A DNA stretch of 64,000 bases from assembly GCA_046541015.1 (NCBI GenBank), contig JBKHEA010000006.1:25135-89134 (forward strand), given 5' to 3'. This stretch comes from Liberiplasma sp046541015. Lineage in GTDB: Bacteria > Bacillota_I > Bacilli_A > Izemoplasmatales > Izemoplasmataceae. The notes beneath the pieces were generated by a model, which was not told the DNA's origin, did no database searches, and worked only from the letters and a program-made list of their open reading frames with translations. Position 1 is the stretch's first letter, and every line of letters starts with the position of its first letter. Below, in pieces: positions 1 to 7,469 of the stretch. A program made the translations under genes and the position numbers.

Positions 1-1828
1 TGACATTCAATTAATTAATACCGTAATGAGTGGGGATGTCAACGCCTCACCACCTATGACTGCGATGTTTGGAAGCAGTTTAGCCTTAGCATTAAGTCCA
101 ATGCCATTTGAAGGCCCTATTGCAGGTGTCGTTGTTGGCCGTGTGGATGGAGAGTTTATCGTAAATCCAACCGAAGAAGAATTGGATCTTTCAGACATTG
201 ATTTAACTGTTGCTGGAACCAAAGATGCTATTAATATGGTTGAAGCAGGCGCTAAACAAGTCGATGAAGATACTATGTTAGAAGCGATTATGTTTGGTCA
301 TGAATGGATTAAAAAGTTAGTTGCATTCCAAGAAGAAATCGTGGAAGCGGTTGGTCAGGAAAAAATTACATTTGAAAAACCAAAACCAAATCAAGCTTTA
401 GTTGAATTAATTGAACTAAAAGCCAAAGATGCTTTATTAGAAGCGGCAAAAACCCACGACCGTAGCGCTAGAGGCGACGTGATTAAAGCTATTCAAAATG
501 ATGTAATTGAAACTATAGAAACTGAAAACTCAGCGTTAGATAAAGAAGCCATCATTGAATTAGTTAAAGAAGCTAAGCAAATCATGGATTCAATTGTTAA
601 AAATGAAGTTCGTCGATTAATCATTGAAGAAAAACTTCGTCCTGATGGCCGTGATTTAACAGAAATCAGACCATTAGAATCAAAAGTTGATATCTTTGAA
701 TTAACACATGGTAGTGCCTTATTCACAAGAGGCCAAACCCAAGCTTTAAGCATCACTACTCTTGGTGCATTAGGTGAGGCGCAATACATTGATGGCCTTG
801 GTGAAACAGATAATAAACGATTCATGTTACACTATAATTTCCCACCTTATTCAGTAGGTGAAACAGGTCGTTATGGTCCACCTGGTCGTCGTGAAATTGG
901 TCATGGTGCCTTAGGTGAGCGTGCGCTATTACAAGTTTTACCTAATGAAGAAGATTTCCCATACGCCATTCGTGTTGTATCTGAAATCTTAGAAAGCAAT
1001 GGCTCAACCTCACAAGCAAGTATCTGTGCTGGTTGTATGAGTTTAATGGCTGCAGGTGTTCCACTAAAAGCACCAGTTGCTGGGATTGCGATGGGTCTAA
1101 TTAGTGATGGTGAAAACTATCAAGTCCTAACCGACATTCAAGGCTTAGAAGATCATTTAGGCGACATGGATTTTAAAGTTGCTGGAACTGAAAGTGGGAT
1201 AACTGCTTTACAAATGGATATCAAAATCAAAGGCTTAAGCAAAGATATATTAAAACAAGCTTTAGCTCAAGCACGCGATGCTCGCTTACAAGTATTAAAT
1301 AATATGTTAGGAGCTATTAAAGCGCCAAGAGATGAAGTGTCTAAATATGCACCTAAAGTTAAACTTATGGTTATTGACCCTGAAAAAATTCGTGATGTCA
1401 TTGGCCCAGGTGGTAAACAAATCTCTGCGATTATTGAACAATGTAACGACGTTAAAATCGACATTGAACAAGATGGTCGTGTAACCATTATGCACACTGA
1501 TACAGAACCAATTGATTGTGCTATTAAATTAATTGAAGATATTGTCCGTGTTGCGAAGGTTGGAGAAGTTTATAAAGGTAAAGTTGTACGTATTGAAAAA
1601 TTCGGATGTTTCGTTGAATTATGGAAGGGAACCGATGGATTAGTCCATATCTCAAAATTAGCTCATGAACGTGTGAATAAAGTTGAAGATGTGGTCAAAC
1701 TAGGTGAAATCATTGATGTTAAAGTTATCGGTATTGATGACCGTGGACGTATTGATTTATCCCGCCAAGCAACACTACCTAAACCAGAAAAAAAAGAAAC
1801 ACAAAAAGAGACGCAAGAGTCTAAATAA
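1..1828 (+). CDS. pnp: Polyribonucleotide nucleotidyltransferase (PNPase), 5'-truncated by window edge
   Basis: Phosphorolytic 3'-5' exoribonuclease of mRNA decay. The reading frame is open from base 2, before the first visible ATG, and reads DIQLINTV, matching the end of the first RNase PH domain, so roughly the first 100 residues lie outside the window. Visible in order are the rest of the first RNase PH-like domain, the helical linker, the catalytic second RNase PH domain, a KH domain with the GPGG loop (IRDVIGPGGKQI, coded near 1390-1430) and a C-terminal S1 domain (GEVYKGKVVRIEKFGCFVEL, coded near 1560-1620), ending in a Lys/Glu-rich tail. It is followed by rnpB, which has its own promoter. 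The family assignment is very secure. Confidence 0.97.
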   Translation, partial: DIQLINTVMSGDVNASPPMTAMFGSSLALALSPMPFEGPIAGVVVGRVDGEFIVNPTEEELDLSDIDLTVAGTKDAINMVEAGAKQVDEDTMLEAIMFGHEWIKKLVAFQEEIVEAVGQEKITFEKPKPNQALVELIELKAKDALLEAAKTHDRSARGDVIKAIQNDVIETIETENSALDKEAIIELVKEAKQIMDSIVKNEVRRLIIEEKLRPDGRDLTEIRPLESKVDIFELTHGSALFTRGQTQALSITTLGALGEAQYIDGLGETDNKRFMLHYNFPPYSVGETGRYGPPGRREIGHGALGERALLQVLPNEEDFPYAIRVVSEILESNGSTSQASICAGCMSLMAAGVPLKAPVAGIAMGLISDGENYQVLTDIQGLEDHLGDMDFKVAGTESGITALQMDIKIKGLSKDILKQALAQARDARLQVLNNMLGAIKAPRDEVSKYAPKVKLMVIDPEKIRDVIGPGGKQISAIIEQCNDVKIDIEQDGRVTIMHTDTEPIDCAIKLIEDIVRVAKVGEVYKGKVVRIEKFGCFVELWKGTDGLVHISKLAHERVNKVEDVVKLGEIIDVKVIGIDDRGRIDLSRQATLPKPEKKETQKETQESK

Positions 1829-1834
1829 GCATGC

Positions 1835-1863
1835 TTGTTTAGATAAACAAAATAAAGTATAAT
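1835..1863 (+). promoter_or_regulatory. Sigma-A-type promoter of rnpB
   Basis: TTGTTT (1835-1840) and TATAAT (1858-1863) are separated by 17 bases and lie just after the pnp stop. Transcription would start near 1870, which is exactly the predicted 5' strand of RNase P helix P1. Confidence 0.8.
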
Positions 1864-1868
1864 GATTA

Positions 1869-2213
1869 TACTTTCGTTTAAGGTAATCGAGCCTACTTAG
1901 GGTAGGTTAGGAAAGTCCATGCTAGCACAAGCTGAGATGCTTGTAGTGTTTGTGATAGCGGAAACCATAACGCTATGCACCAATTGGTGACGGCTGAGAA
2001 ATTGCCTTTAAACTGGCAAAAGTATCTTTAAAAGTGCCACAGAGACGAGCAGAAGATGAAAATCTTCTGGTGGAACGGGTAAACCCCACAAGCTAGAAAC
2101 CCAAATTTTGGTAGGGGCACTCTTCAAAGGGAATTAAACCTAAGAAGAGGCTTAGGCAGATAAATGATTACCCCTTTTTAAGGACAGAACATGGCTTATT
2201 AAAACGGAAGTTT
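1869..2213 (+). ncRNA. rnpB: RNase P RNA (type B)
   Basis: Catalytic RNA that matures tRNA 5' ends. The diagnostic conserved pieces are in order: GGAAAGTCCATGCTAGCAC (about 1909-1927), AGACGAGCAGAAGATG (2043-2058), GGTGGAACGGGTAAACCCCA (2070-2089) and ACAGAACATGGCTTAT near 2184-2199. The 5' stretch ACTTTCGTTT (1870-1879) pairs with AAACGGAAGT near the 3' end to close helix P1, which sets both ends. The overall layout is the Bacillus (type B) form. It is flanked by a consensus promoter and a strong terminator. Confidence 0.95.
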
Positions 2214-2238
2214 AAAAGACGCATAATGCGTCTTTTTT
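2213..2238 (+). terminator. Intrinsic terminator of rnpB
   Basis: The inverted repeat AAAAGACGCA / TGCGTCTTTT is followed by a T-run, directly after the RNase P P1 helix. Confidence 0.9.
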
Positions 2239-2250
2239 GATTGAAATGAT

Positions 2251-2279
2251 TTGAAAAAACCATTGTTTTAGTGTAAAAT
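2251..2279 (+). promoter_or_regulatory. Promoter of lepA
   Basis: TTGAAA (2251-2256) and TAAAAT (2274-2279) are separated by 17 bases, 21 bases before the lepA start codon. Confidence 0.7.
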
Positions 2280-2300
2280 AACTAGAGCGTTGAAAGGAAG

Positions 2301-4139
2301 ATGAATTTGTCTAAACCACTTGATTATGAAGCAATAAATAAACGACAAAAAATGATTAGAAATTTTTCTATCATAGCCCATATCGATCACGGGAAAAGTA
2401 CCCTAGCTGATCGTATTTTAGAATACACTAAATCAATCACTGCAAGAGAAATGAAAGAACAACTCTTAGACTCGATGGACTTAGAACGTGAACGTGGCAT
2501 TACCATAAAATTAAACGCTGTTGAGATCAACTACGAACATACTGATGGCCAACACTATATTTTTCATTTAATCGATACACCAGGTCATGTTGATTTTGCC
2601 TATGAAGTGTCAAGAAGTTTAGCGGCTTGTGAAGGCGCTTTATTGGTTGTAGATGCAGCACAAGGCATTGAAGCTCAAACGCTTGCGAATGTCTATTTAG
2701 CGCTTGATAATAATTTAGAAATCCTTCCGGTAATCAATAAAATTGATTTACCAAGTGCAGATATTCCTAAAGTCAAACAAGATATAGAAGATGTCATTGG
2801 TTTAGATGCTAGTGATGCTGTATTAGCTAGCGCAAAAGAGGGCATTGGAATTGATATGATTATGCATCAAATCATTGAAAAAGTCCCAGAACCTAAGGGT
2901 GATCCTAAAGCGCCTTTAAAAGCTTTAATCTTTGATTCTTATTACGACCCTTATCGTGGGATTGTTCCGTCAATAAGAATTGTCGAAGGCGTATTACAAA
3001 AAGGTGACATTATTAAAATGATGTCAAATGGAAAGTCTTTTGAAGTTGTTGAGGTTGGTGTAACAACCCCTAAACAAGAAAAAAGAGATTACTTAGCACC
3101 CGGTGATGTTGGCTATTTAACAGCCGCCATAAGAAGTGTTGAGGATGTCCGTGTTGGAGATACCATCACGCATCAAAAACCATCTGCGCAATCCCCACTG
3201 CCTGGGTATAGAACACTAAATCCTATGGTGTTTTGTGGCCTTTACCCCATAGATTCAAACCGTTATGTTGACTTAAGAGAAGCTTTAGAACGCTTAAAAC
3301 TTAATGATGCAAGTTTAGTTTTTGAACCAGAAAATTCTCAAGCCTTAGGTTTTGGCTTTAGAACAGGCTTTTTAGGCATGTTACATATGGAAATTATTCA
3401 AGAGCGTATTGAACGTGAGTTTAAAATAGACTTGATTGCAACCGCACCAAGTGTTATATATCACGTCTATATGGAAAATCAAGAGATGAAAATCATTGAT
3501 AACCCCTCTTTACTGCCTGAACAACAATATATCGATCGTATCGAAGAACCTTACGTTGAAGCTACATTAATGACCCCAAAAGATTATGTTGGTAATGTCA
3601 TGGAACTTTGTCAAAATAAGCGCGGTCTATTTAAAGACATGAAGTATTTAGGCGATACACGTGTTCAAATTACTTATCATTTACCACTATTAGAAATTGT
3701 TTATGATTTCTTTGATAAACTCAAATCATCAACAAAAGGCTATGCATCCTTAGATTACGAATTTGATGGGTATAAACCAAGTAAACTTGTCAAAATGGAT
3801 ATTTTAATTAACGGTGAAATTGTAGATGCCTTATCAACGATTGTTCATAAAGATTTTGCGTTTAATCGAGGTAAAGCGATTACTGAAAAACTTAAAGAGC
3901 TTATCCCAAGACAAATGTTTGAAGTGCCTATTCAAGCGTCAATTGGCCATAAAGTCATTGCACGTAGCACCATTAAAGCGTTAAGAAAGAATGTTTTGGC
4001 AAAATGTTATGGTGGGGATATAACCCGTAAGAAAAAACTTCTTGAAAAACAAAAAGAAGGTAAAAAACGCATGAAAAATGTAGGTAATGTAGAAGTACCT
4101 CAAGAAGCCTTTTTATCTGTCTTATCTATTGATGACTAA
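2301..4139 (+). CDS. lepA: Elongation factor 4 (LepA), back-translocating ribosomal GTPase
   Basis: Ribosome-associated GTPase of 612 aa, the usual family length. G1 is AHIDHGKST (residues 26-34), the switch II motif is DTPGHVDF and G4 is NKID. The EF-G-like domains and the LepA C-terminal domain (KLVKMDILINGE, and a KKKLLEKQKEGKKRMK tail) follow. The start is slightly uncertain: the Shine-Dalgarno GAAAGGA ends only 2 bases before the ATG at 2301, while an in-frame TTG at 2307 has better spacing. Both sit upstream of the conserved core. It has its own promoter and terminator, so it is probably monocistronic. Confidence 0.97.
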   Translation: MNLSKPLDYEAINKRQKMIRNFSIIAHIDHGKSTLADRILEYTKSITAREMKEQLLDSMDLERERGITIKLNAVEINYEHTDGQHYIFHLIDTPGHVDFAYEVSRSLAACEGALLVVDAAQGIEAQTLANVYLALDNNLEILPVINKIDLPSADIPKVKQDIEDVIGLDASDAVLASAKEGIGIDMIMHQIIEKVPEPKGDPKAPLKALIFDSYYDPYRGIVPSIRIVEGVLQKGDIIKMMSNGKSFEVVEVGVTTPKQEKRDYLAPGDVGYLTAAIRSVEDVRVGDTITHQKPSAQSPLPGYRTLNPMVFCGLYPIDSNRYVDLREALERLKLNDASLVFEPENSQALGFGFRTGFLGMLHMEIIQERIEREFKIDLIATAPSVIYHVYMENQEMKIIDNPSLLPEQQYIDRIEEPYVEATLMTPKDYVGNVMELCQNKRGLFKDMKYLGDTRVQITYHLPLLEIVYDFFDKLKSSTKGYASLDYEFDGYKPSKLVKMDILINGEIVDALSTIVHKDFAFNRGKAITEKLKELIPRQMFEVPIQASIGHKVIARSTIKALRKNVLAKCYGGDITRKKKLLEKQKEGKKRMKNVGNVEVPQEAFLSVLSIDD

Positions 4140-4163
4140 CACGCAAAGCTTTGCGTGTTTTTC
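4138..4163 (+). terminator. Intrinsic terminator of lepA
   Basis: A perfect 18-base palindrome, CACGCAAAGCTTTGCGTG (4140-4157), is followed by a T-rich run right after the stop codon. Confidence 0.9.
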
Positions 4164-4183
4164 TTAAATAAACCTTCATTTCA

Positions 4184-4192
4184 TGCTAAAAT
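4184..4192 (+). promoter_or_regulatory. Extended -10 promoter of hemW
   Basis: TGCTAAAAT combines a TG element with a -10 box, 20 bases before the hemW ATG. No good -35 is visible. Confidence 0.5.
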
Positions 4193-4211
4193 AAACTAAA
4201 GGCGGTGTCTT

Positions 4212-5318
4212 ATGTTAGCTCTTTATATTCACATTCCATTTTGTCAGGCTATATGTACTTACTGTGACTTTGTCAAAGAAGTCGCAAATGATGATAAAAA
4301 ATCTGCCTATATAAAAGCCCTACAAAAAGAAATTATAAGTTACCAATTAGCAAGTAAGAACATTAACACCATATATATTGGTGGGGGAACGCCAAGTTAC
4401 TTACCACTTGATGATTTAGAAAGTTTGTTAAAAACCCTGCATATGGAAATTAATTTTAAGGATGTTTTAGAGTTTACCGTTGAATGTAACCCAAATGACG
4501 TAACTATCGATCTTGCAACTTTGTTAAAGAAATATGGTGTAAATCGTATTAGTTTAGGTGTTCAGACATTTAACGAAAAACAATTAAAATTTTTAAATAG
4601 AAAGCACGATAATCAAGATGTATTGAATGCGATGAAACGATTTAATGAAGTTGGGATTACTAATATAAGCATTGACTTAATTTTTAGCTTAATTAATCAA
4701 ACGCTTGATGATGTGAAAAAAGATTTAGAGTTTGCCCTTTCTTTAAATATAAAACATATTTCTTATTACAGTTTAATTTTAGAAGAAAAAACAAGGTTAC
4801 ACCACTTAGTATCAAAGGGAAAAGTGTCCATGAATGATTCAGACTTAGAAGCAATGATGTATGAGTATATTATTGATCGAATGCAGCATACACCCTTTCA
4901 TCATTATGAAATCAGCAATTTTGCAATGAAAGGTTATGAATCAAAACATAACTTAGTTTATTGGCAAAATGATGACTATATAGGCGTTGGAACTGGCGCT
5001 CATGGTAAGATTCATGACGTACGCTATGTTAATATTTCTCATGTAAAAGCCTACCTAAACGCCATCGAAAACCATAAAAGTGTTGTCTTAGAAACCTACC
5101 CTTATGAAGGATTAAGAGATGCTTTATTAATGGGTTTAAGAGTTTTAAAAGGTGTTGATGTTGCCTCATTAAACAAAACGTTTAATGTTGATTTGTTCCA
5201 AGTTTATCCTAAACTCAATACATTTATTCATGAAGGGTTTTTAGCATATGAAGAAGGGTATTTGAAGTTTACACGCAAAGGAATAATGTTAGGAAACTAT
5301 ATCTTTGAAATTTTTTAA
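4212..5318 (+). CDS. hemW: Radical SAM protein HemW-like (coproporphyrinogen III oxidase-like)
   Basis: The 368-aa protein opens with the radical SAM [4Fe-4S] motif CxxxCxxC (Cys11, Cys15, Cys18) in HIPFCQAICTYCDF. The SAM-binding GGGTP follows (YIGGGTPSYL), and the C-terminal HemN-like domain comes after. Family members of this length are HemW, a heme-binding chaperone-like protein, rather than the longer HemN oxidase. No other heme genes are in the window, so involvement in heme metabolism is only inferred. It is followed 11 bases later by xerD, suggesting co-transcription. Confidence 0.85.
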   Translation: MLALYIHIPFCQAICTYCDFVKEVANDDKKSAYIKALQKEIISYQLASKNINTIYIGGGTPSYLPLDDLESLLKTLHMEINFKDVLEFTVECNPNDVTIDLATLLKKYGVNRISLGVQTFNEKQLKFLNRKHDNQDVLNAMKRFNEVGITNISIDLIFSLINQTLDDVKKDLEFALSLNIKHISYYSLILEEKTRLHHLVSKGKVSMNDSDLEAMMYEYIIDRMQHTPFHHYEISNFAMKGYESKHNLVYWQNDDYIGVGTGAHGKIHDVRYVNISHVKAYLNAIENHKSVVLETYPYEGLRDALLMGLRVLKGVDVASLNKTFNVDLFQVYPKLNTFIHEGFLAYEEGYLKFTRKGIMLGNYIFEIF

Positions 5319-5329
5319 GGATGATTTTT

Positions 5330-6241
5330 ATGTTTAAACAACCGCTTAAAGAATTTGAATATGAATTAAAAATGACCCATCAATTGAGTAAAAACTCAAT
5401 TGATGCTTATATGCGTGATTTAACTCAATATGTTAATTATCTTGAATTTAAAGGGATTGACGATGCAAGTTTAATCACCAAAGATATTATTAAAAGCTAT
5501 TTGATGACACTAAGGAAAAAACATCGCTCAAGCGCAACTGTTAGCCGAAAGTTATCAGCAATGAAGAAGTTTCATCAATTTTTACTAGAAGAAAAGTTAG
5601 TGAAGGATAATGTGATTTTACTCATTAATCGGCCTAAAAAAACAAAACGTCTTCCAGAAGTTTTATCGATAGAAGAAATAGAAGCGCTCATTGAAAGAGT
5701 AAAACAAACAGATTCAAATCTTTCAAAAAGAAATTTAGCCATGATTGAACTTTTATATGGTTCTGGATTAAGAATTAGTGAATTACTTGAACTAAAAGTA
5801 AATGATTTGCATATCAATATGGGCTTTATCAATGTTATCGGAAAAGGAAATAAAGAACGAATTGTCCCACTTGGTAGTTTAGCAGTAAAAGCCATGAAAA
5901 CTTATTTGGAAAGTGCTAGACTATATTTAAGCAAACAACCAACTCCCTATGTATTTTTAAATCGTTTTGGAAAGAAGATGAGTCGCATAGGCTTTTACAA
6001 AATCCTAAAAGAACTTGCAAGTGATGCAGGCATTAATAAAGACGTAAGCCCACATACTTTAAGGCATAGTTTTGCGACTCATTTAATAGAAGAAGGGGTC
6101 GATTTAAGATTTGTTCAAGAAATGCTTGGCCATACTGATGTATCGACCACAGAAATTTATACTCATATAAGTAAAAAACAATTAATTGCGGTGTATGATC
6201 GCTATCATCCACACGCAAAAAAGGAGAGAGAAGATGTATAA
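5330..6241 (+). CDS. xerD: Tyrosine recombinase XerD/XerC
   Basis: Site-specific recombinase of 303 aa that resolves chromosome dimers. The N-terminal SAM-like core-binding domain is followed by the catalytic domain with all the expected residues: Arg148 (GSGLRISELLEL), Lys172 (GKGNKER), His242 and Arg245 (HTLRHSFATHL), His268 (LGHTD) and nucleophile Tyr277 (TTEIYTH). These are within one or two positions of E. coli XerD numbering. The ATG at 5330 is preferred over the one at 5321 because AAGGA at 5318-5322 is properly spaced only for the later codon. It overlaps deoB by 8 bases. Nothing around it suggests a mobile element, and its size fits the housekeeping Xer enzyme. Confidence 0.93.
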   Translation: MFKQPLKEFEYELKMTHQLSKNSIDAYMRDLTQYVNYLEFKGIDDASLITKDIIKSYLMTLRKKHRSSATVSRKLSAMKKFHQFLLEEKLVKDNVILLINRPKKTKRLPEVLSIEEIEALIERVKQTDSNLSKRNLAMIELLYGSGLRISELLELKVNDLHINMGFINVIGKGNKERIVPLGSLAVKAMKTYLESARLYLSKQPTPYVFLNRFGKKMSRIGFYKILKELASDAGINKDVSPHTLRHSFATHLIEEGVDLRFVQEMLGHTDVSTTEIYTHISKKQLIAVYDRYHPHAKKEREDV

Positions 6242-7409
6242 ACGTATATTTTTAATTGTTATTGACAGCGTAGGCGTTGGCGCAATGCCAGACGCTAAAG
6301 ATTATGGTGATGAAGGAACCAATACCATCAAAAATATTAGTATTGCAACAGGTGGTATTCATCTACCAACGATGGAGCGTTTGGGTTACGGTAATTTAAC
6401 CGATATTGTTGGGGTTAACCCTACAAACGATGCTATTGCTTACTATACTAAGATGGCTGAAAAAAGTGTTGGAAAAGATACAATGACAGGTCACTGGGAA
6501 ATCATGGGTTTAAGAATTACAAAACCATTTCAAACGTTTACTGATACAGGATTTCCTGAAAGTTTGATTAAAACGCTTGAAGCACGTACAGGAAGAAAAA
6601 TTGTAGGGAATAAAGCTAGCAGTGGGACCGTAATATTAGATGAATACGGGGAACATCAACTTAAGACAGGAGATTTAATCGTATATACCAGTGCTGATAG
6701 TGTTTTACAAATTGCCGCGCACGAAGAAAAAATTGGTTTAGAAGCCCTTTATGAAGCATGTGAAATTGCAAGGGAACTTACTTTAAAAGATGAGTATAAA
6801 GTTGGTCGTGTGATAGCAAGACCATTTATCGGCAATAAAAAAGGTGAGTTTAAGCGTACGCCAAATCGCCACGATTACGCTTTAAAACCTTTTGGTAAAA
6901 CCACACTTGATTACTTAAAAGAGGATGGATTTGATGTCATTGCTTTTGGAAAAATTAATGATATTTTCGATGGTGAAGGCATTACTGAATCGTATAAACA
7001 AGCCTCAAATCAAGAAGGTATGGAAAATTACATCAATTACGCGAAAAAAGATTTTGAAGGCTTAGCTTTCTTAAATTTGGTTGATTTTGATGCGTTATAT
7101 GGGCACCGAAGAGACCCAGTTGGCTATAAAGAATCACTAGAAGCCTTTGATCAACAACTAAAAACTTTGCTCGATACTTTAAAAGAAGAAGATTTACTTA
7201 TTATCACGGCTGATCATGGGAATGATCCAACGCATACCGGCACAGATCATACACGTGAATATGTACCATTATTTGTTTACAATAAAACTTTAAAAGGTGG
7301 AAAACTTCCTGTTCGCGAGACCTTCTCAGATATTGCTGCAACCATAAGTGAAAACTTTAATGTAGCAAAAACTGAACATGGTAATAGTTTTTTAAAATCA
7401 TTAAAGTAA
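6234..7409 (+). CDS. deoB: Phosphopentomutase DeoB
   Basis: Interconverts (deoxy)ribose 1-phosphate and 5-phosphate, linking nucleoside phosphorolysis to central carbon metabolism. The 391 aa are the family length. It has alkaline-phosphatase-superfamily metal motifs: VIDSVGVGAMPDA at the N-terminus, the phospho-Thr loop DTMTGHWE, and ADHGNDPTHTGTDHTRE near the C-terminus. The start at 6234 is set by the Shine-Dalgarno AAGGAGAGAG at 6221-6230. The first eight bases overlap the end of xerD, so the two are translationally coupled. Its pathway partners deoC, deoD and pdp are elsewhere in this window. Confidence 0.96.
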   Translation: MYKRIFLIVIDSVGVGAMPDAKDYGDEGTNTIKNISIATGGIHLPTMERLGYGNLTDIVGVNPTNDAIAYYTKMAEKSVGKDTMTGHWEIMGLRITKPFQTFTDTGFPESLIKTLEARTGRKIVGNKASSGTVILDEYGEHQLKTGDLIVYTSADSVLQIAAHEEKIGLEALYEACEIARELTLKDEYKVGRVIARPFIGNKKGEFKRTPNRHDYALKPFGKTTLDYLKEDGFDVIAFGKINDIFDGEGITESYKQASNQEGMENYINYAKKDFEGLAFLNLVDFDALYGHRRDPVGYKESLEAFDQQLKTLLDTLKEEDLLIITADHGNDPTHTGTDHTREYVPLFVYNKTLKGGKLPVRETFSDIAATISENFNVAKTEHGNSFLKSLK

Positions 7410-7427
7410 AACAACTATACCTTATAT

Positions 7428-7469
7428 AAAAAAAGCCTATTAGATTAAATCAATCTATTAGGCTTTTTT
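7428..7469. terminator. Bidirectional terminator between deoB and the coiled-coil operon
   Basis: The 18-base stem AAAAAAGCCTATTAGATT / AATCTATTAGGCTTTTTT has A- and T-runs on both flanks, so it can end both the rightward deoB transcript and the leftward coiled-coil operon. Confidence 0.9.

Noticed and set aside
493..825. 110-aa minus-strand frame in pnp
   Set aside because: Antisense shadow of a conserved RNase PH domain.
5330..6241. Tyrosine recombinase considered as a sign of a mobile element
   Set aside because: Length, residue positions and the housekeeping neighbours fit XerC/D, and no att-like repeats or phage genes surround it.
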